Source: a bacterium (GTDB taxonomy: Bacteria; Bacillota; Clostridia; Lachnospirales; Lachnospiraceae). From it: a DNA stretch of 64,000 nucleotides. The stretch covers positions 1 through 64,000 of the forward strand of contig JAMPFT010000011.1 in assembly GCA_023664305.1 (NCBI GenBank), written 5' to 3'. Below the pieces are notes generated by a model that saw only the letters and a list, made by a program, of their open reading frames with translations, was not told where the DNA came from and ran no database searches. Shown here piece by piece: positions 51,807-61,467 of this stretch. Made by a program: the position numbers and the translations under genes. Within the stretch, counting starts at the first letter, position 1, and each line of letters starts with the position of its first letter.

Positions 51807-52511
51807 ATGGGCAGCTTTGTACAGTTTGAAAACGTGAAAAAAATATACCGCTCCGGCGAGGTGGAGATCGAGGCGCTTTCAGGCGTGAATTTTGAGATCG
51901 AAAAAGGAGAGTTCTGCGTCATCGTGGGCGCTTCCGGCGCGGGAAAGACCACCATCTTAAATATCCTGGGCGGGATGGATACCTTAAGCGGAGGCAGGGT
52001 CGTCCTGGACGGGCAGGAGGTCTCCGCCTTCGGGAAAAAGAAGCTGACGGAATACCGCCGGTACGACGTGGGGTTTGTGTTCCAGTTTTACAATCTGGTG
52101 CAGAACCTGACGGCGCTGGAAAACGTGGAGCTGGCGGCGCAGATCTGCAGGGAGCCGCTGGACGCGGCGGAGGTGCTTAAGCAGGTGGGGCTGGGGGAGC
52201 GGATCCACAATTTCCCGGCACAGCTGTCGGGCGGAGAACAGCAGCGTGTGGCCATCGCCAGGGCGCTGGCAAAAAATCCCAAGCTTCTGCTCTGTGACGA
52301 GCCCACCGGTGCGTTGGATTACAATACGGGAAAGGCCGTCCTGAAGCTTTTGCAGAACACCTGCAGGGATACGGGAAAGACGGTGGTGGTGATCACCCAC
52401 AATCAGGCGCTGACCGCCATGGCTGACCGGGTGATCACGGTGAAGAGCGGAACGGTGGCAGACATGGTAAGGAATGACAATGCCGTGGATGTGGATACGC
52501 TGGAGTGGTAG
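51807..52511 (+). CDS. ABC transporter ATP-binding protein (MacB/LolD type)
   Basis: The 234 residues have Walker [10 protein letters not shown] (K47), Q-loop FVFQFYNL, signature [15 protein letters not shown], Walker [13 protein letters not shown] and an H-loop in VVVITHNQ. The subfamily pattern, with its [11 protein letters not shown] stretch, is that of mechanotransmission-type (MacB/LolD/FtsE) ATPases. It pairs with the FtsX-type permease 16 bases downstream. The start follows GGAAGGGA. Confidence 0.94.
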   Translation: MGSFVQFENVKKIYRSGEVEIEALSGVNFEIEKGEFCVIVGASGAGKTTILNILGGMDTLSGGRVVLDGQEVSAFGKKKLTEYRRYDVGFVFQFYNLVQNLTALENVELAAQICREPLDAAEVLKQVGLGERIHNFPAQLSGGEQQRVAIARALAKNPKLLLCDEPTGALDYNTGKAVLKLLQNTCRDTGKTVVVITHNQALTAMADRVITVKSGTVADMVRNDNAVDVDTLEW

Positions 52512-52527
52512 ACATGGGAGCTCGTGT

Positions 52528-55500
52528 ATGAACGAAATTCAGAAGAGTACATTTCGGGAAATAAAATCAAGTTTTGGCCGATTCCTGGCAATCTTTGCGA
52601 TTATCGCCCTGGGAGTAGGCTTCTTCGCGGGGCTGAAGGTTTCGAAGGACGCGATGCAGACGACTGCGAAGGAATATCTGGACCGGCATGCCTTTTATGA
52701 TTTCAGACTTCTCTCCACTCTTGGGTTTGAAGAGGAGGACGTAGCGTTTTTAAGGGAGGAAGCGGCCGCCGCGGAAGGCTCGGTAAGCCTGGATTTTCTG
52801 TATCTGCTGGAGAACGGAACCCAGGGCGCGCTGAAGGCGCTCAGTCTGACGGAGACGGTCAACACGGTGGAGCTGGTCTGCGGACGGCTCCCGGAGGCGG
52901 ACGACGAGTGTGTGGCGGACAGCGCCCTGTTCGGCGAAGGGGCGCTGGGCAGCGTGATTTATCTGGCGGAGGATAACGACGAGGATACGGCGGACAGCTT
53001 CACCCATCAGGCCTATACCGTGGTGGGCACAGTGCAGTCGCCTCTTTACATACAGTACGAGCGGGGGAACACCTCGCTGGGAACGGGACGGCTGTCCGGC
53101 TTTATCTATCTGCTGCCCCAGGGATTCGACACGGAATACTATACGGAGATTTATGTGCGTTTTGATCAGGATCACTCGCTTTACGGGGATGACTATGCCG
53201 ATTTTATCGACGAAAAGGAGATTCTCTGGGAGGATTTGACGGCCCGGGCGGCGGACGGGCGGTATCGGCGGCTCCTTGCGGACGCGGAGGATGAGCTTGC
53301 GGACGCAAGGCAGGAGTTTACAGAAAAGAAGGCGGAGGGGGAGGAAGAGCTTGCCGACGCGGAAGAAGAGCTTTCTAAGGCGCGGGATGAGATCGCCGAC
53401 GGAGAAGAAAAGCTTGCGGATGCGGAAGAAGAGCTGGCCGACGCAAGGAAGACCCTCCGGGAGAAGGAAAAGGAGCTGGAGGATGGCAGACAGACGCTTG
53501 CGGAAAAAGAGCGGGAGCTTGCCGACGCGGAGGCGGAGCTTGCCCGGGGAGAGCAGCAGTGGAAGGACGGCAAGGCGCAGGCAGATTCCGGCCGGAGCAG
53601 TCTAAGCGCTCAGAAGAGCCGTCTGCAGCAGGAAAAGGCGGAGCTGGAGGAGCAGGCGGCACAGCTGGAAGCACAGGCGGCGCCATTGGAGGCGCAGGCG
53701 GCGCTGAAGGCGCAGCTGGAAGCCGGCATTGCGCAGCTGGAAGCCGGCATTGCGCAGGCGTCAGCCGGGATTGCACAGGCGGAAGCCGGGATTGTACAGG
53801 CACAGACACGGGCGGCGGAGCTGCGGGAGCAGATTGCACAGCTAAAAAGCGAGGGGAAGGATACGACGCAGGCTGACGAAGAGCTGCAGAGCGTAGAAGC
53901 CGCAAAGGCGAATGCGGAAGCGATAAAGACGGAAGCGGAGGCCCAAAAGCAGCAGCTGGAAGCCCAAAAGCGACAGCTGGAACCGCAAAAACAGCAGATG
54001 GATGCCGTCTGGCCTCAGCTGGAAGCGGCGCTGCAACAGCTGGAGCCTTACAGACAGCAGATTGCGGCGGGACGGCAGACGATTGCGTCCTATGAGAGCC
54101 AGATTGCCGGGGCGGAGCAGGAGCTCGGCCGGGCGGAAAGAGAATTGGCCGAAGGCCGGGCAGAGCTTGACGAGGCCGCCCGTCAGATTGCGGAGGGCCG
54201 TCAGGCCATAGAGGAGGCAAGGACAGAGCTGGCGGACGGAGAAAAGGCGCTGGCGGACGCAAAGCGGGAGCTGGCGGACGCGGAGGAGACGGTTGCGGAA
54301 AACAGAGAGACTCTCGCGGAGGCCAAAGAAGAGCTTGCCGACGGGCAAAAGGAGTATGAGGACGCCCTGGAGGAGTTCGACCGTGAGATCGCGGACGCGG
54401 AGGAGGAGCTGGCGGACGCCGAAGAGGAGCTTGCGGATTTCGGGAAGCCGGATACCTATGTGCTGGGGCGGGACACCAATATCGGATATGTGTGCTTTGA
54501 AAATGATTCCAATATCGTGGCGGGAATCGCCAATATTTTTCCGGTATTCTTCTTCCTCGTGGCGGCGCTGGTCTGTATTACCACCATGAACCGCATGGTG
54601 GAGGAGCAGAGGACGCAGATCGGCGTGTTAAAGGCGCTGGGCTACGGGAACGGCGCGATTATGGGGAAATATCTGACGTACTCCGGACTGGCGGCGGTGC
54701 TGGGCTGCGTCTTTGGCTTCCTGCTGGGAACCTGGGCTTTCCCGCAGATTTTCTGGATCGTCTATAAAATCATGTATAAGGCGGGAGAGATGCATTATCT
54801 GTTCGACTGGAAGCTGGCTGTGATCTCCCTTGCCGTGGCGCTGCTTTGCTCGATCGGGACAACCTGGCTGTCCTGCCGTGTGGAGCTGGGGCGCAATGCG
54901 GCGGCGCTGATGCGTCCCAAGGCGCCCAAGGCGGGGAAGCGCGTCTTTCTGGAGCGTATTCCCTTTGTGTGGAAGCGCCTGAGCTTTCTGCGGAAGGTTT
55001 CCGTGCGGAATATTTTCCGCTATAAGAAGCGGCTGTTTATGATGGTGCTGGGGATCAGCGGCTGCACGGCCCTTCTGGTCACAGGCTTCGGGATCAATGA
55101 CACCATAGCGGATGTGGCGGGCCAGCAGTTCCGCGAGGTGCAGATTTTTGACATGAGCGTCTCATTTAAGGAGCCGGCGGATCGTAAGACGGAGGAAGAG
55201 CTGGGAGAACTGTCCGGGGAGGGTCTTGCGGATTACCTCTGCGTCATGGAAAAAAATATGGATATTGTCACGGCGAGAGGGGTAAAATCAATTTATCTGG
55301 CGGTGGCCGACGGAGAGAGGATTTCCGCCTATGTGGACATGCACACAAGGGCGGGGGAAAAAATAGATTATCCGGGTCCGGGACAGGGTGTGATTACCCG
55401 GAAGCTGTCGGAGGAGTACGGACTGAACGTGGGAGATACGGTCATGCTCCGCGATGAGGATATGAGGAGCCTGACGGTGACGATATCCGGCGTCATGGAA

Positions 55501-56109
55501 AACTATATTTACAATTATGTCTATATCTCCGATGAGACGTGGCGCGCGGCGACGGGTGAGGAGCCGGAGAGAAAGACTGCCTATCTCAACCTTGCGGAGG
55601 GAGCGGACGCGCATCTTTTGTCCGCGGAGCTGATGAACCGGGAAGAGGTGGCAAGCGTCTCGGTGAACGCCGATATGGCGGAGCGGGTCGGCAGCATGCT
55701 GGAGCGGCTGAACGTCATCGTCGTGGTGGTGATTATCTGCGCGGCGGGACTGGCCTTTATCGTGCTGTACAATCTGACGAATATCAATATCACGGAGCGC
55801 ATCCGGGAGATCGCGACGGTCAAGGTGCTGGGCTTCTTTAAAAAGGAGACGGCAAGCTATGTCTTTCGGGAGAACATTCTTCTGACGGTGTTCGGTATGG
55901 TTCTGGGCCTTTTCCTGGGACGTCTCCTCCACTGGTTCGTCATAGATCAGATCCGGGTGGATATGATTTCCTTCGACATCCATGTGGAACCGATCAGCTA
56001 TCTCTACAGCGCGCTTCTGACCCTTGTCTTTGCGTGGCTTGTGGATAAAACCATGGAGGGCAGGCTGGAGAAGATCAGCATGACGGAATCGCTGAAGAGC
56101 GTGGACTGA
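52528..56109 (+). CDS. FtsX-family ABC permease with very long coiled coil
   Basis: The 1193 residues have a membrane helix near the N-terminus (about 19-37), an external domain at 40-245, a coiled coil at about 248-640 made of Ala/Glu/Leu/Asp-rich heptads (units like ELADAEEEL), and a first FtsX core at about 665-795. A second membrane/external part starts about 836, and a second FtsX core runs from about 1055 to 1180. The order resembles large Firmicutes permeases that pair with MacB-type ATPases and move or sense substrates by mechanical strokes. The substrate is unknown. I chose ATG 52528, with GGGAG upstream. Confidence 0.9.
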   Translation: MNEIQKSTFREIKSSFGRFLAIFAIIALGVGFFAGLKVSKDAMQTTAKEYLDRHAFYDFRLLSTLGFEEEDVAFLREEAAAAEGSVSLDFLYLLENGTQGALKALSLTETVNTVELVCGRLPEADDECVADSALFGEGALGSVIYLAEDNDEDTADSFTHQAYTVVGTVQSPLYIQYERGNTSLGTGRLSGFIYLLPQGFDTEYYTEIYVRFDQDHSLYGDDYADFIDEKEILWEDLTARAADGRYRRLLADAEDELADARQEFTEKKAEGEEELADAEEELSKARDEIADGEEKLADAEEELADARKTLREKEKELEDGRQTLAEKERELADAEAELARGEQQWKDGKAQADSGRSSLSAQKSRLQQEKAELEEQAAQLEAQAAPLEAQAALKAQLEAGIAQLEAGIAQASAGIAQAEAGIVQAQTRAAELREQIAQLKSEGKDTTQADEELQSVEAAKANAEAIKTEAEAQKQQLEAQKRQLEPQKQQMDAVWPQLEAALQQLEPYRQQIAAGRQTIASYESQIAGAEQELGRAERELAEGRAELDEAARQIAEGRQAIEEARTELADGEKALADAKRELADAEETVAENRETLAEAKEELADGQKEYEDALEEFDREIADAEEELADAEEELADFGKPDTYVLGRDTNIGYVCFENDSNIVAGIANIFPVFFFLVAALVCITTMNRMVEEQRTQIGVLKALGYGNGAIMGKYLTYSGLAAVLGCVFGFLLGTWAFPQIFWIVYKIMYKAGEMHYLFDWKLAVISLAVALLCSIGTTWLSCRVELGRNAAALMRPKAPKAGKRVFLERIPFVWKRLSFLRKVSVRNIFRYKKRLFMMVLGISGCTALLVTGFGINDTIADVAGQQFREVQIFDMSVSFKEPADRKTEEELGELSGEGLADYLCVMEKNMDIVTARGVKSIYLAVADGERISAYVDMHTRAGEKIDYPGPGQGVITRKLSEEYGLNVGDTVMLRDEDMRSLTVTISGVMENYIYNYVYISDETWRAATGEEPERKTAYLNLAEGADAHLLSAELMNREEVASVSVNADMAERVGSMLERLNVIVVVVIICAAGLAFIVLYNLTNINITERIREIATVKVLGFFKKETASYVFRENILLTVFGMVLGLFLGRLLHWFVIDQIRVDMISFDIHVEPISYLYSALLTLVFAWLVDKTMEGRLEKISMTESLKSVD
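53715..53810 (+). repeat. 21-base tandem repeats in the coiled coil
   Basis: CAGCTGGAAGCCGGCATTGC recurs in units of 21 bases encoding QLEAGIA, QLEAGIA, QASAGIA, QAEAGIV and QAQTRAA. Each unit is one heptad, so insertions or losses keep the coil in register. Confidence 0.8.
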
Positions 56110-56131
56110 AGAGACAAAATTTTAATCACGG

Positions 56132-56201
56132 ATTTGTGCCTGCGGCGGCGCACGGCTAAGAGCCTGCGGTTTGCAGTCGGGGCTTGCAGGCTGCGGAAAG
56201 G
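56132..56201 (+). repeat. Dispersed hairpin element, copy 2
   Basis: Begins ATTTGTGCCTGC (56132-56143) and ends GCAGGCTGCGGAAAGG (56186-56201), as in the copy at 41972-42019, but with a longer GC-rich middle. It lies directly upstream of the PHP gene and provides GGAAAGG as a ribosome-binding site. Confidence 0.6.
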
Positions 56202-56214
56202 TATGGGTTTCAAA

Positions 56215-57006
56215 ATGAAATTTGACATGCACTGTCACACAAAGGAGGGTTCGCTGGACGGAAAGGTGCCGGTGGAGGAGTTTATCGATATCCTTCGGAG
56301 GAAAGGTTTCGACGGTATGCTGATCAGCGACCATAATTCCTATAACGGCTACAGGTACTGGCAGAAGCATATAAAGGGCAGACGGTTTAAGGACTTTACG
56401 GTACTGAAGGGGATCGAGTACGACACCATCGACGCGGGACATATTCTGGTCATCATGCCGGAGCATGTGAAGTTAAGGATCCTGGAGCTTCGGGGGCTGC
56501 CGGTGCAGTTTCTCATCGATATCGTCCACAGTGCGGGAGGGATTCTGGGGCCGGCTCATCCCTGTGGGGAAAAGTACTTAAGCATTACCAACACCAGAAA
56601 GCACCGCAACCAGCTGGCGGTGATGGACCGGTTTGATTTTATCGAGGGCTTTAACGCCTGCGAGGAGCCGCAGAGCAACCGCAGGGCAAGAGAGATCGCG
56701 GAGTGTTACGGGAAGCCTGTTTTCGGCGGCAGCGACGCCCACAAGGCGGACTGCATCGGACTGGGGGCTACGGAGTTTGCGGGAAAGATTACCTGCGAGT
56801 CGGACCTCATCGCCCTGGTCAAAACAAAGGGCAGACAGGCCTGTTCCTGCGGCGGAAGCTATTATACCAAAACGACGAAAAATAAGATCGGCAGAGCCAA
56901 CAATCTGCTGGTGCAGTCCTTCTGGTTTTACAACCGGTTCGGCAGCATGTGGAATCATCATAAACGGCTGTCGGAGCTCAAACGCCTCTATATCAGAATC
57001 AAGTAA
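56215..57006 (+). CDS. PHP-domain metal-dependent phosphoesterase
   Basis: The 263 residues follow the PHP fold. Metal-binding motifs are MHCHTKEGSLDG (near the N-terminus), LISDHNSYNGYRYW (about 41-54), GIEYDTIDAGHI, GPAHPCGE and GGSDAHK (about 183). TrpH-type PHP proteins hydrolyse nucleotide-like phosphoesters; the actual substrate here is unknown. Either ATG 56203 or 56215 could start it. I prefer 56215 because the ribosome-binding site in the upstream element ends at 56201, giving 13 bases, the same layout as at 42033. Confidence 0.85.
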   Translation: MKFDMHCHTKEGSLDGKVPVEEFIDILRRKGFDGMLISDHNSYNGYRYWQKHIKGRRFKDFTVLKGIEYDTIDAGHILVIMPEHVKLRILELRGLPVQFLIDIVHSAGGILGPAHPCGEKYLSITNTRKHRNQLAVMDRFDFIEGFNACEEPQSNRRAREIAECYGKPVFGGSDAHKADCIGLGATEFAGKITCESDLIALVKTKGRQACSCGGSYYTKTTKNKIGRANNLLVQSFWFYNRFGSMWNHHKRLSELKRLYIRIK

Positions 57007-57089
57007 AATAAGTGTTACGGAATTGTTGCAATTTTAAATATTGTTTCCCCGTAATTCATAAAATCTTAAGGTGCATTTTGTATAGAGTG

Positions 57090-57098
57090 TGCTATAAT
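57090..57098 (+). promoter_or_regulatory. Extended -10 promoter overlapping a terminator
   Basis: TGCTATAAT at 57090-57098 with a poor -35 (GGTGCA). The last two bases belong to the 5' arm of the terminator stem that follows. It may be a promoter for the solute-binding protein gene whose transcript starts inside the stem. Confidence 0.4.
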
Positions 57099-57134
57099 GT
57101 TCAATATGTAGGGGACACATATTGAACATTTTTT
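57097..57134 (+). terminator. Strong intrinsic terminator after the PHP gene
   Basis: ATGTTCAATATGT (57097-57109) pairs perfectly with ACATATTGAACAT (57117-57129) around a 7-base loop, followed by a run of T to 57134. Confidence 0.85.
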
Positions 57135-57262
57135 GTTTTATCGGAAGCCCTGCCGCAGCGGGAAAAGGATGCTTTGCCTTTGGCGCGGAAAATACGGAGA
57201 AATCCGTCGGAAAAACTGTCCGGCGGGCGGGCAAAAAAGCGGCGGGCAGCAGGAGGTAATTT

Positions 57263-59539
57263 ATGAAAAACATTTTAAAACGTGTGCTCAGTGTGGCGAC
57301 GGCGGCGGTTCTTACCCTGTCCCTCGCGGCCTGCGGAAGCGCGGATGGAAACGGATCCGGTCAGTGGCAGCCCCCGGAGTGGGTTTACGTTCCGGAGTAT
57401 ATGGAGCTGTCGGACGACATTTCCTACTGGTCGATGCAGCCAGTGGGAGAGTACCTGTACTACGAGACTTCCTACAACGACGAGGAGACCGGGGAGTGGA
57501 AGCAGGGTGTGGGCAGATATTCTCTGGCGGATCAAAGTAAGGAGAACATCGCTCTGGATATCGGCGACGCGAGCATAAACAGCATGGCGGTTGCAGAGGA
57601 CGGAAGTGTCTGCGCCCTGCTGTACTATTGGGAAAGCGACGAGCTGACCGGGGAGTTTGACAGCTGGCAGGCGCTGACGAAATATGATTCTACAGGGGCG
57701 CAGGTCTGGCAGACGAATCTGAAGTCCGTCATGGAGGATAACAATATCTCCTATGTCAGCGAGATGACGGCGGACGCCCAGGGAAGGGTTTACCTGACGT
57801 CGGAGTCACAGGTCTTACTGTTTGACGAGACGGGAGCCTTCCGCGGTATCGTGGATGTGGGAAGCGGAGTAAACAGCTGGATTCAGAATATGGGGAAGGG
57901 AAAGGACGGCAAGGTATATGTGATGGCCTATTCCTACAATGGCACAAGCAGCAGCTATACCCTGTCTGAGATCGATTTTGAGAAAAAAGCTGTGGGGGCT
58001 TCCTACGAAAATTTCCCGTCGGGAAACGGCAGCGGCAGCCTGAGCACGGGTGTGGAGTATGATTTCCTGGTGATGGATAACAACGCCCTCTACGGGTACA
58101 ATCTGGCCGATCAGAACACGGAGCTTTTGTTCCGGTGGATGGACAGCGATATCAACGGAGAATATGTGAGAACCGTCGGCGTGGCTCCGGACGGACGGAT
58201 CTTCGCCGTCATCAACGACTGGAACACGAACGAAAGCAGCGTGGCGCTCTTAACGAAGACGGCGAGCAGCGAGGTGGCAGAGCGGGAGACGATTCTGATC
58301 GGAACCCTGTATTCCAGTTCGGAGCTGACTGCGGCGGCGGTCAGGTTCAACAAGTCGAACGATAAATACCGGGTTTATATCAAGGAGTACATCGACCGAC
58401 AGGCGGATTGGACGGAGACCACTTATTCCGATGCCATCGCTCTTTTGAATAACGATATCACCTCCCGGAATGCGCCGGATGCCATCGCGCTGGACAGTCT
58501 GGAGATCAAGCAGCTGGTGGCGGCGGGGGCGCTGGAGGATATCTCCGGCTATCTGGACAAAAGCAGCGTGTTGAATCGGGAGGATTATCTGGAAAACGTC
58601 CTGGCGGGCTATACCTTCGGAGATGTTCTGGTGGGGATACCGAAAACCTTTACGCTTCAGACGGTGGTGGGAAGCACGGCGGACGTGGGCGAGGAGATGG
58701 GCTGGAGCCTGGACGATATCATCGCCTATGCGGACCGGCATCCGAACGCAAACCTGTTCGATTATATGACCAAGTCCGGCATCATGTATAATTTCATGAT
58801 GTACAACGAGAGCGCGTTTGTGGACTGGGAGAAGGGAGAATGCCACTTTAATTCCCCGGAGTTTATCAGTTTGCTTAATTTTGTAAACCGCTTCCAGGAG
58901 GAGCCGGATTATGACAGTAACATATCTACGGCTACCAGAATCCAGAACGGCGAGGTGCTGCTGGATACCGTGTACGTCTCGGACTTCAGAGAGGTTCAGA
59001 TGTATAACGCGATTTACAAGGGGGCGGCGACCTTTATCGGATATCCTACCACAGACGGAAGCGTGGGCTGCGCGCTGAGCGCCGACAACATTCTGGGGAT
59101 TACGACAAAGTCCTCCAACAAGGACGGAGCGTGGGCCTTTATCGAGAGTTACCTGGCTGCGGAGGATTCGGACCGCTTCAGCTGGGGCTTTTCCAGCAAC
59201 AAGGAGCGTCTGAACGCCCAGCTGGAGGAAGCGATCAAGGTGAGAACCTATACCTGGACGGACGAGGACGGCGTGGAGCACGAGGAAGTGATGGAAGGCG
59301 GCAGCAGCGTAGGTTATCAGGACGGCTGGTCGTACACCTATCATACGCCTACGCGGGAAGAGGCGGATCAGATCATGGAGCTGATTAAGGTGGCAAGCCC
59401 CGCGGCGGCCCAGAACGGTCAGATCATGCTGATTATCTCCGAGGAAGCGGAAGCCTTCTATAAGGGGCAGAAGAGCGCCGAGGAGGTTGCGGACGTAATA
59501 CAGAGGCGGGCGCAGACCTATGTGGATGAAAACAGCTGA
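57263..59539 (+). CDS. Extracellular solute-binding lipoprotein with extra N-terminal domain
   Basis: The 758 residues begin with a lipoprotein signal ending LSLAAC (C24). About 30-345 has repeated beta-strand-like segments with Trp/Tyr/Gly/Asp (such as DAQGRVYLTSESQVLLFD and DGRIFAVINDWN) that suggest a beta-propeller. From about 350 the sequence follows the sugar-binding family 1 fold (SSSELTAAAVRFNKSNDKYRVYI, then ITTKSSNKDGAWAFIESYLA near 618-637). It is far longer than the usual ~430-residue binding protein. Two permeases follow. The substrate is likely a carbohydrate. GGAGG precedes the start. Confidence 0.88.
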   Translation: MKNILKRVLSVATAAVLTLSLAACGSADGNGSGQWQPPEWVYVPEYMELSDDISYWSMQPVGEYLYYETSYNDEETGEWKQGVGRYSLADQSKENIALDIGDASINSMAVAEDGSVCALLYYWESDELTGEFDSWQALTKYDSTGAQVWQTNLKSVMEDNNISYVSEMTADAQGRVYLTSESQVLLFDETGAFRGIVDVGSGVNSWIQNMGKGKDGKVYVMAYSYNGTSSSYTLSEIDFEKKAVGASYENFPSGNGSGSLSTGVEYDFLVMDNNALYGYNLADQNTELLFRWMDSDINGEYVRTVGVAPDGRIFAVINDWNTNESSVALLTKTASSEVAERETILIGTLYSSSELTAAAVRFNKSNDKYRVYIKEYIDRQADWTETTYSDAIALLNNDITSRNAPDAIALDSLEIKQLVAAGALEDISGYLDKSSVLNREDYLENVLAGYTFGDVLVGIPKTFTLQTVVGSTADVGEEMGWSLDDIIAYADRHPNANLFDYMTKSGIMYNFMMYNESAFVDWEKGECHFNSPEFISLLNFVNRFQEEPDYDSNISTATRIQNGEVLLDTVYVSDFREVQMYNAIYKGAATFIGYPTTDGSVGCALSADNILGITTKSSNKDGAWAFIESYLAAEDSDRFSWGFSSNKERLNAQLEEAIKVRTYTWTDEDGVEHEEVMEGGSSVGYQDGWSYTYHTPTREEADQIMELIKVASPAAAQNGQIMLIISEEAEAFYKGQKSAEEVADVIQRRAQTYVDENS

Positions 59540-59555
59540 AGCGGTGGGTGTTAAG

Positions 59556-60482
59556 GTGAAAATAAGAAGTAAAAAGGATGAAGTTCCTGTAAAGAAAGTG
59601 AAGAAAACAAAATCGACGAAAAGGCTGCGGAAGCTGAAGGCGGGCTCGGGAGCGTTTATCGCTCCCAGCTTCCTGGGAGTGCTGATCTTCTTTATCCTGC
59701 CTTTTCTGGTGGTGATCTATTATGCTCTGGTAGACAGCCCGATTAACGGCAGCTTCATCTTCCTGGATAATTTTAAGACCATCATTCGAAATTCCGCCTT
59801 CCGCAGGGCGGTACATAACACGGCGGTGTTTTCCGCGGTGGCGGTGCCTCTGGCCGTGGTGCTGTCCCTGCTTTTGGCCATCGTGCTGGAGGCAAAGCTG
59901 CCCTTCAGAAGCCAGTTCAGAACCTTTTTCTTAAGTCCTCTGATGGTGCCGGTGGCTTCCATCGTGCTGATCTGGCAGGTGCTGTTCCACTACAACGGGG
60001 CGGTCAACGATATCCTGACGGCCTTCGGCGCGGGCAAGGTAGACTGGATGAAGTCGGATTACGCGCTGATCGTGATTGTGATCCTGTTCCTATGGAAGAA
60101 CCTGGGCTATAACATGATCCTGTTCATGGCGGCGTTAGCCAGTATCCCGAAGGATATTCTGGAGGTGGCGAGGCTGGAAAGCGCCACGTCGCTGCAGACG
60201 TTTTTTTACATCAAGATCCGGTATCTCTCCTCCACGCTGCTGTTTGTGACAATCATGTCGTTAATCAGCTCCTTCAAGATATTCCGGGAGGTATACCTTT
60301 TGACGGGAGACTATCCGGTGGACGCTATTTACACGCTGCAGCATTTTATGAACAATAAATTCAGGAATCTGGATTATCAGACGCTTTCTGCGGCGGCGAT
60401 CCTGATGTCCCTTGTGATGATCGTGATTATCGGGATCCTGTTTATCGCGGAAGATCGTTTCGGAAAGGATGTGGAAGGATGA
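59556..60482 (+). CDS. Sugar ABC transporter permease (MalF/UgpA type)
   Basis: The 308 residues have a very basic N-terminus and six predicted membrane helices. The EAA loop is around 210-228 (LASIPKDILEVARLESATS). The start is uncertain: GTG 59556 gives a compact N-terminus after a weak GGTGGGTG, while ATG 59520 or 59526 overlap the preceding gene. It is followed by the partner permease with ATGA overlap. No ATPase gene is present, so the importer probably uses a shared MsmK-type ATPase. Confidence 0.9.
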   Translation: MKIRSKKDEVPVKKVKKTKSTKRLRKLKAGSGAFIAPSFLGVLIFFILPFLVVIYYALVDSPINGSFIFLDNFKTIIRNSAFRRAVHNTAVFSAVAVPLAVVLSLLLAIVLEAKLPFRSQFRTFFLSPLMVPVASIVLIWQVLFHYNGAVNDILTAFGAGKVDWMKSDYALIVIVILFLWKNLGYNMILFMAALASIPKDILEVARLESATSLQTFFYIKIRYLSSTLLFVTIMSLISSFKIFREVYLLTGDYPVDAIYTLQHFMNNKFRNLDYQTLSAAAILMSLVMIVIIGILFIAEDRFGKDVEG

Positions 60483-61432
60483 GAGGGAAGGTCACATCTG
60501 TTCGCGCGGCTTCCCGGGGCGGGAAGCGAGAGGGATCGGTTCGGAAGAGGAAAATATACGGCACGGTCAAGATTGTCCTTGCCACGGCGGTGGCGGCGTT
60601 TTTTGCCGTACTCTTCCTGACCCCCATTATTTTGACAATTACCAACTCCTTTATGTCGGCCTCGGAAATATCGGCTAACTACGGTTCGGTATTCGCGACC
60701 AACAGCAGCGGAGGAAAGGTTTATATCTCCGAGAAGGTCAACCTGAAATTTATTCCCGACATGGTGTCCTTCAGCCAGTATATCACGGTGCTCTTTAAAA
60801 GTCCGGAATACCTTCTGAAATTCTGGAACTCCGTGATCCTGGTGGGTCCTATCGTTTTGTTCCAGCTGATTGTGGCGTCCCTTGCTTCCTTCGGCTTCGC
60901 CAGATACCGGGGAAAGCTGCGGGAGATTATCTTTTTCGCCTATATTATCCTGATGCTGATGCCCTATCAGGTGACGCTGGTTCCCAACTATCTGGTCAGC
61001 GACTGGATGAATCTGCTGGATACCAACTGGGCGATCTGGCTGCCGGGAATCTTTTCTCCCTTTGCGGTGTATCTGCTGACAAAGTTTATGCGCAGGATTC
61101 CGGATTCGGTGATCGAGGCGGCGCAGATCGACGGCGCGGGGGAGTGGCAGATTTACCGGAAAATCTGTATGCCGCTGTGCAGGGGAGCAATCTGCTCCGC
61201 GGCGATTCTGGTGTTTATCGACTACTGGAACATGGTGGAGCAGCCCCTGATCCTGATGACGGACGCGGAAAAGCATCCCCTGTCGGTATTCTTGAGTAAG
61301 ATTAACGAAGGGGAGATCGGACTGGCGTTCGCGGTGGCTACGATCTACATGGTGCCCAGCCTGCTGATCTTTTTGTACGGCGAGGAATATCTGGTGGACG
61401 GAATCACTTATCAGGGCGGTATCAAGGGATAA
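60479..61432 (+). CDS. Sugar ABC transporter permease (MalG/UgpE type)
   Basis: The 317 residues have a basic N-terminus, six predicted membrane helices and the EAA motif in MRRIPDSVIEAAQIDGAGEWQIY (about 205-227). The start overlaps the upstream stop (ATGA). Near the external loop, about 60-85 is longer than usual. It forms a heterodimer with the preceding protein. Confidence 0.92.
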   Translation: MRGKVTSVRAASRGGKREGSVRKRKIYGTVKIVLATAVAAFFAVLFLTPIILTITNSFMSASEISANYGSVFATNSSGGKVYISEKVNLKFIPDMVSFSQYITVLFKSPEYLLKFWNSVILVGPIVLFQLIVASLASFGFARYRGKLREIIFFAYIILMLMPYQVTLVPNYLVSDWMNLLDTNWAIWLPGIFSPFAVYLLTKFMRRIPDSVIEAAQIDGAGEWQIYRKICMPLCRGAICSAAILVFIDYWNMVEQPLILMTDAEKHPLSVFLSKINEGEIGLAFAVATIYMVPSLLIFLYGEEYLVDGITYQGGIKG

Positions 61433-61467
61433 GGAAAGTCAAATATAGTTGAGGAGAGGAAGAAGAA

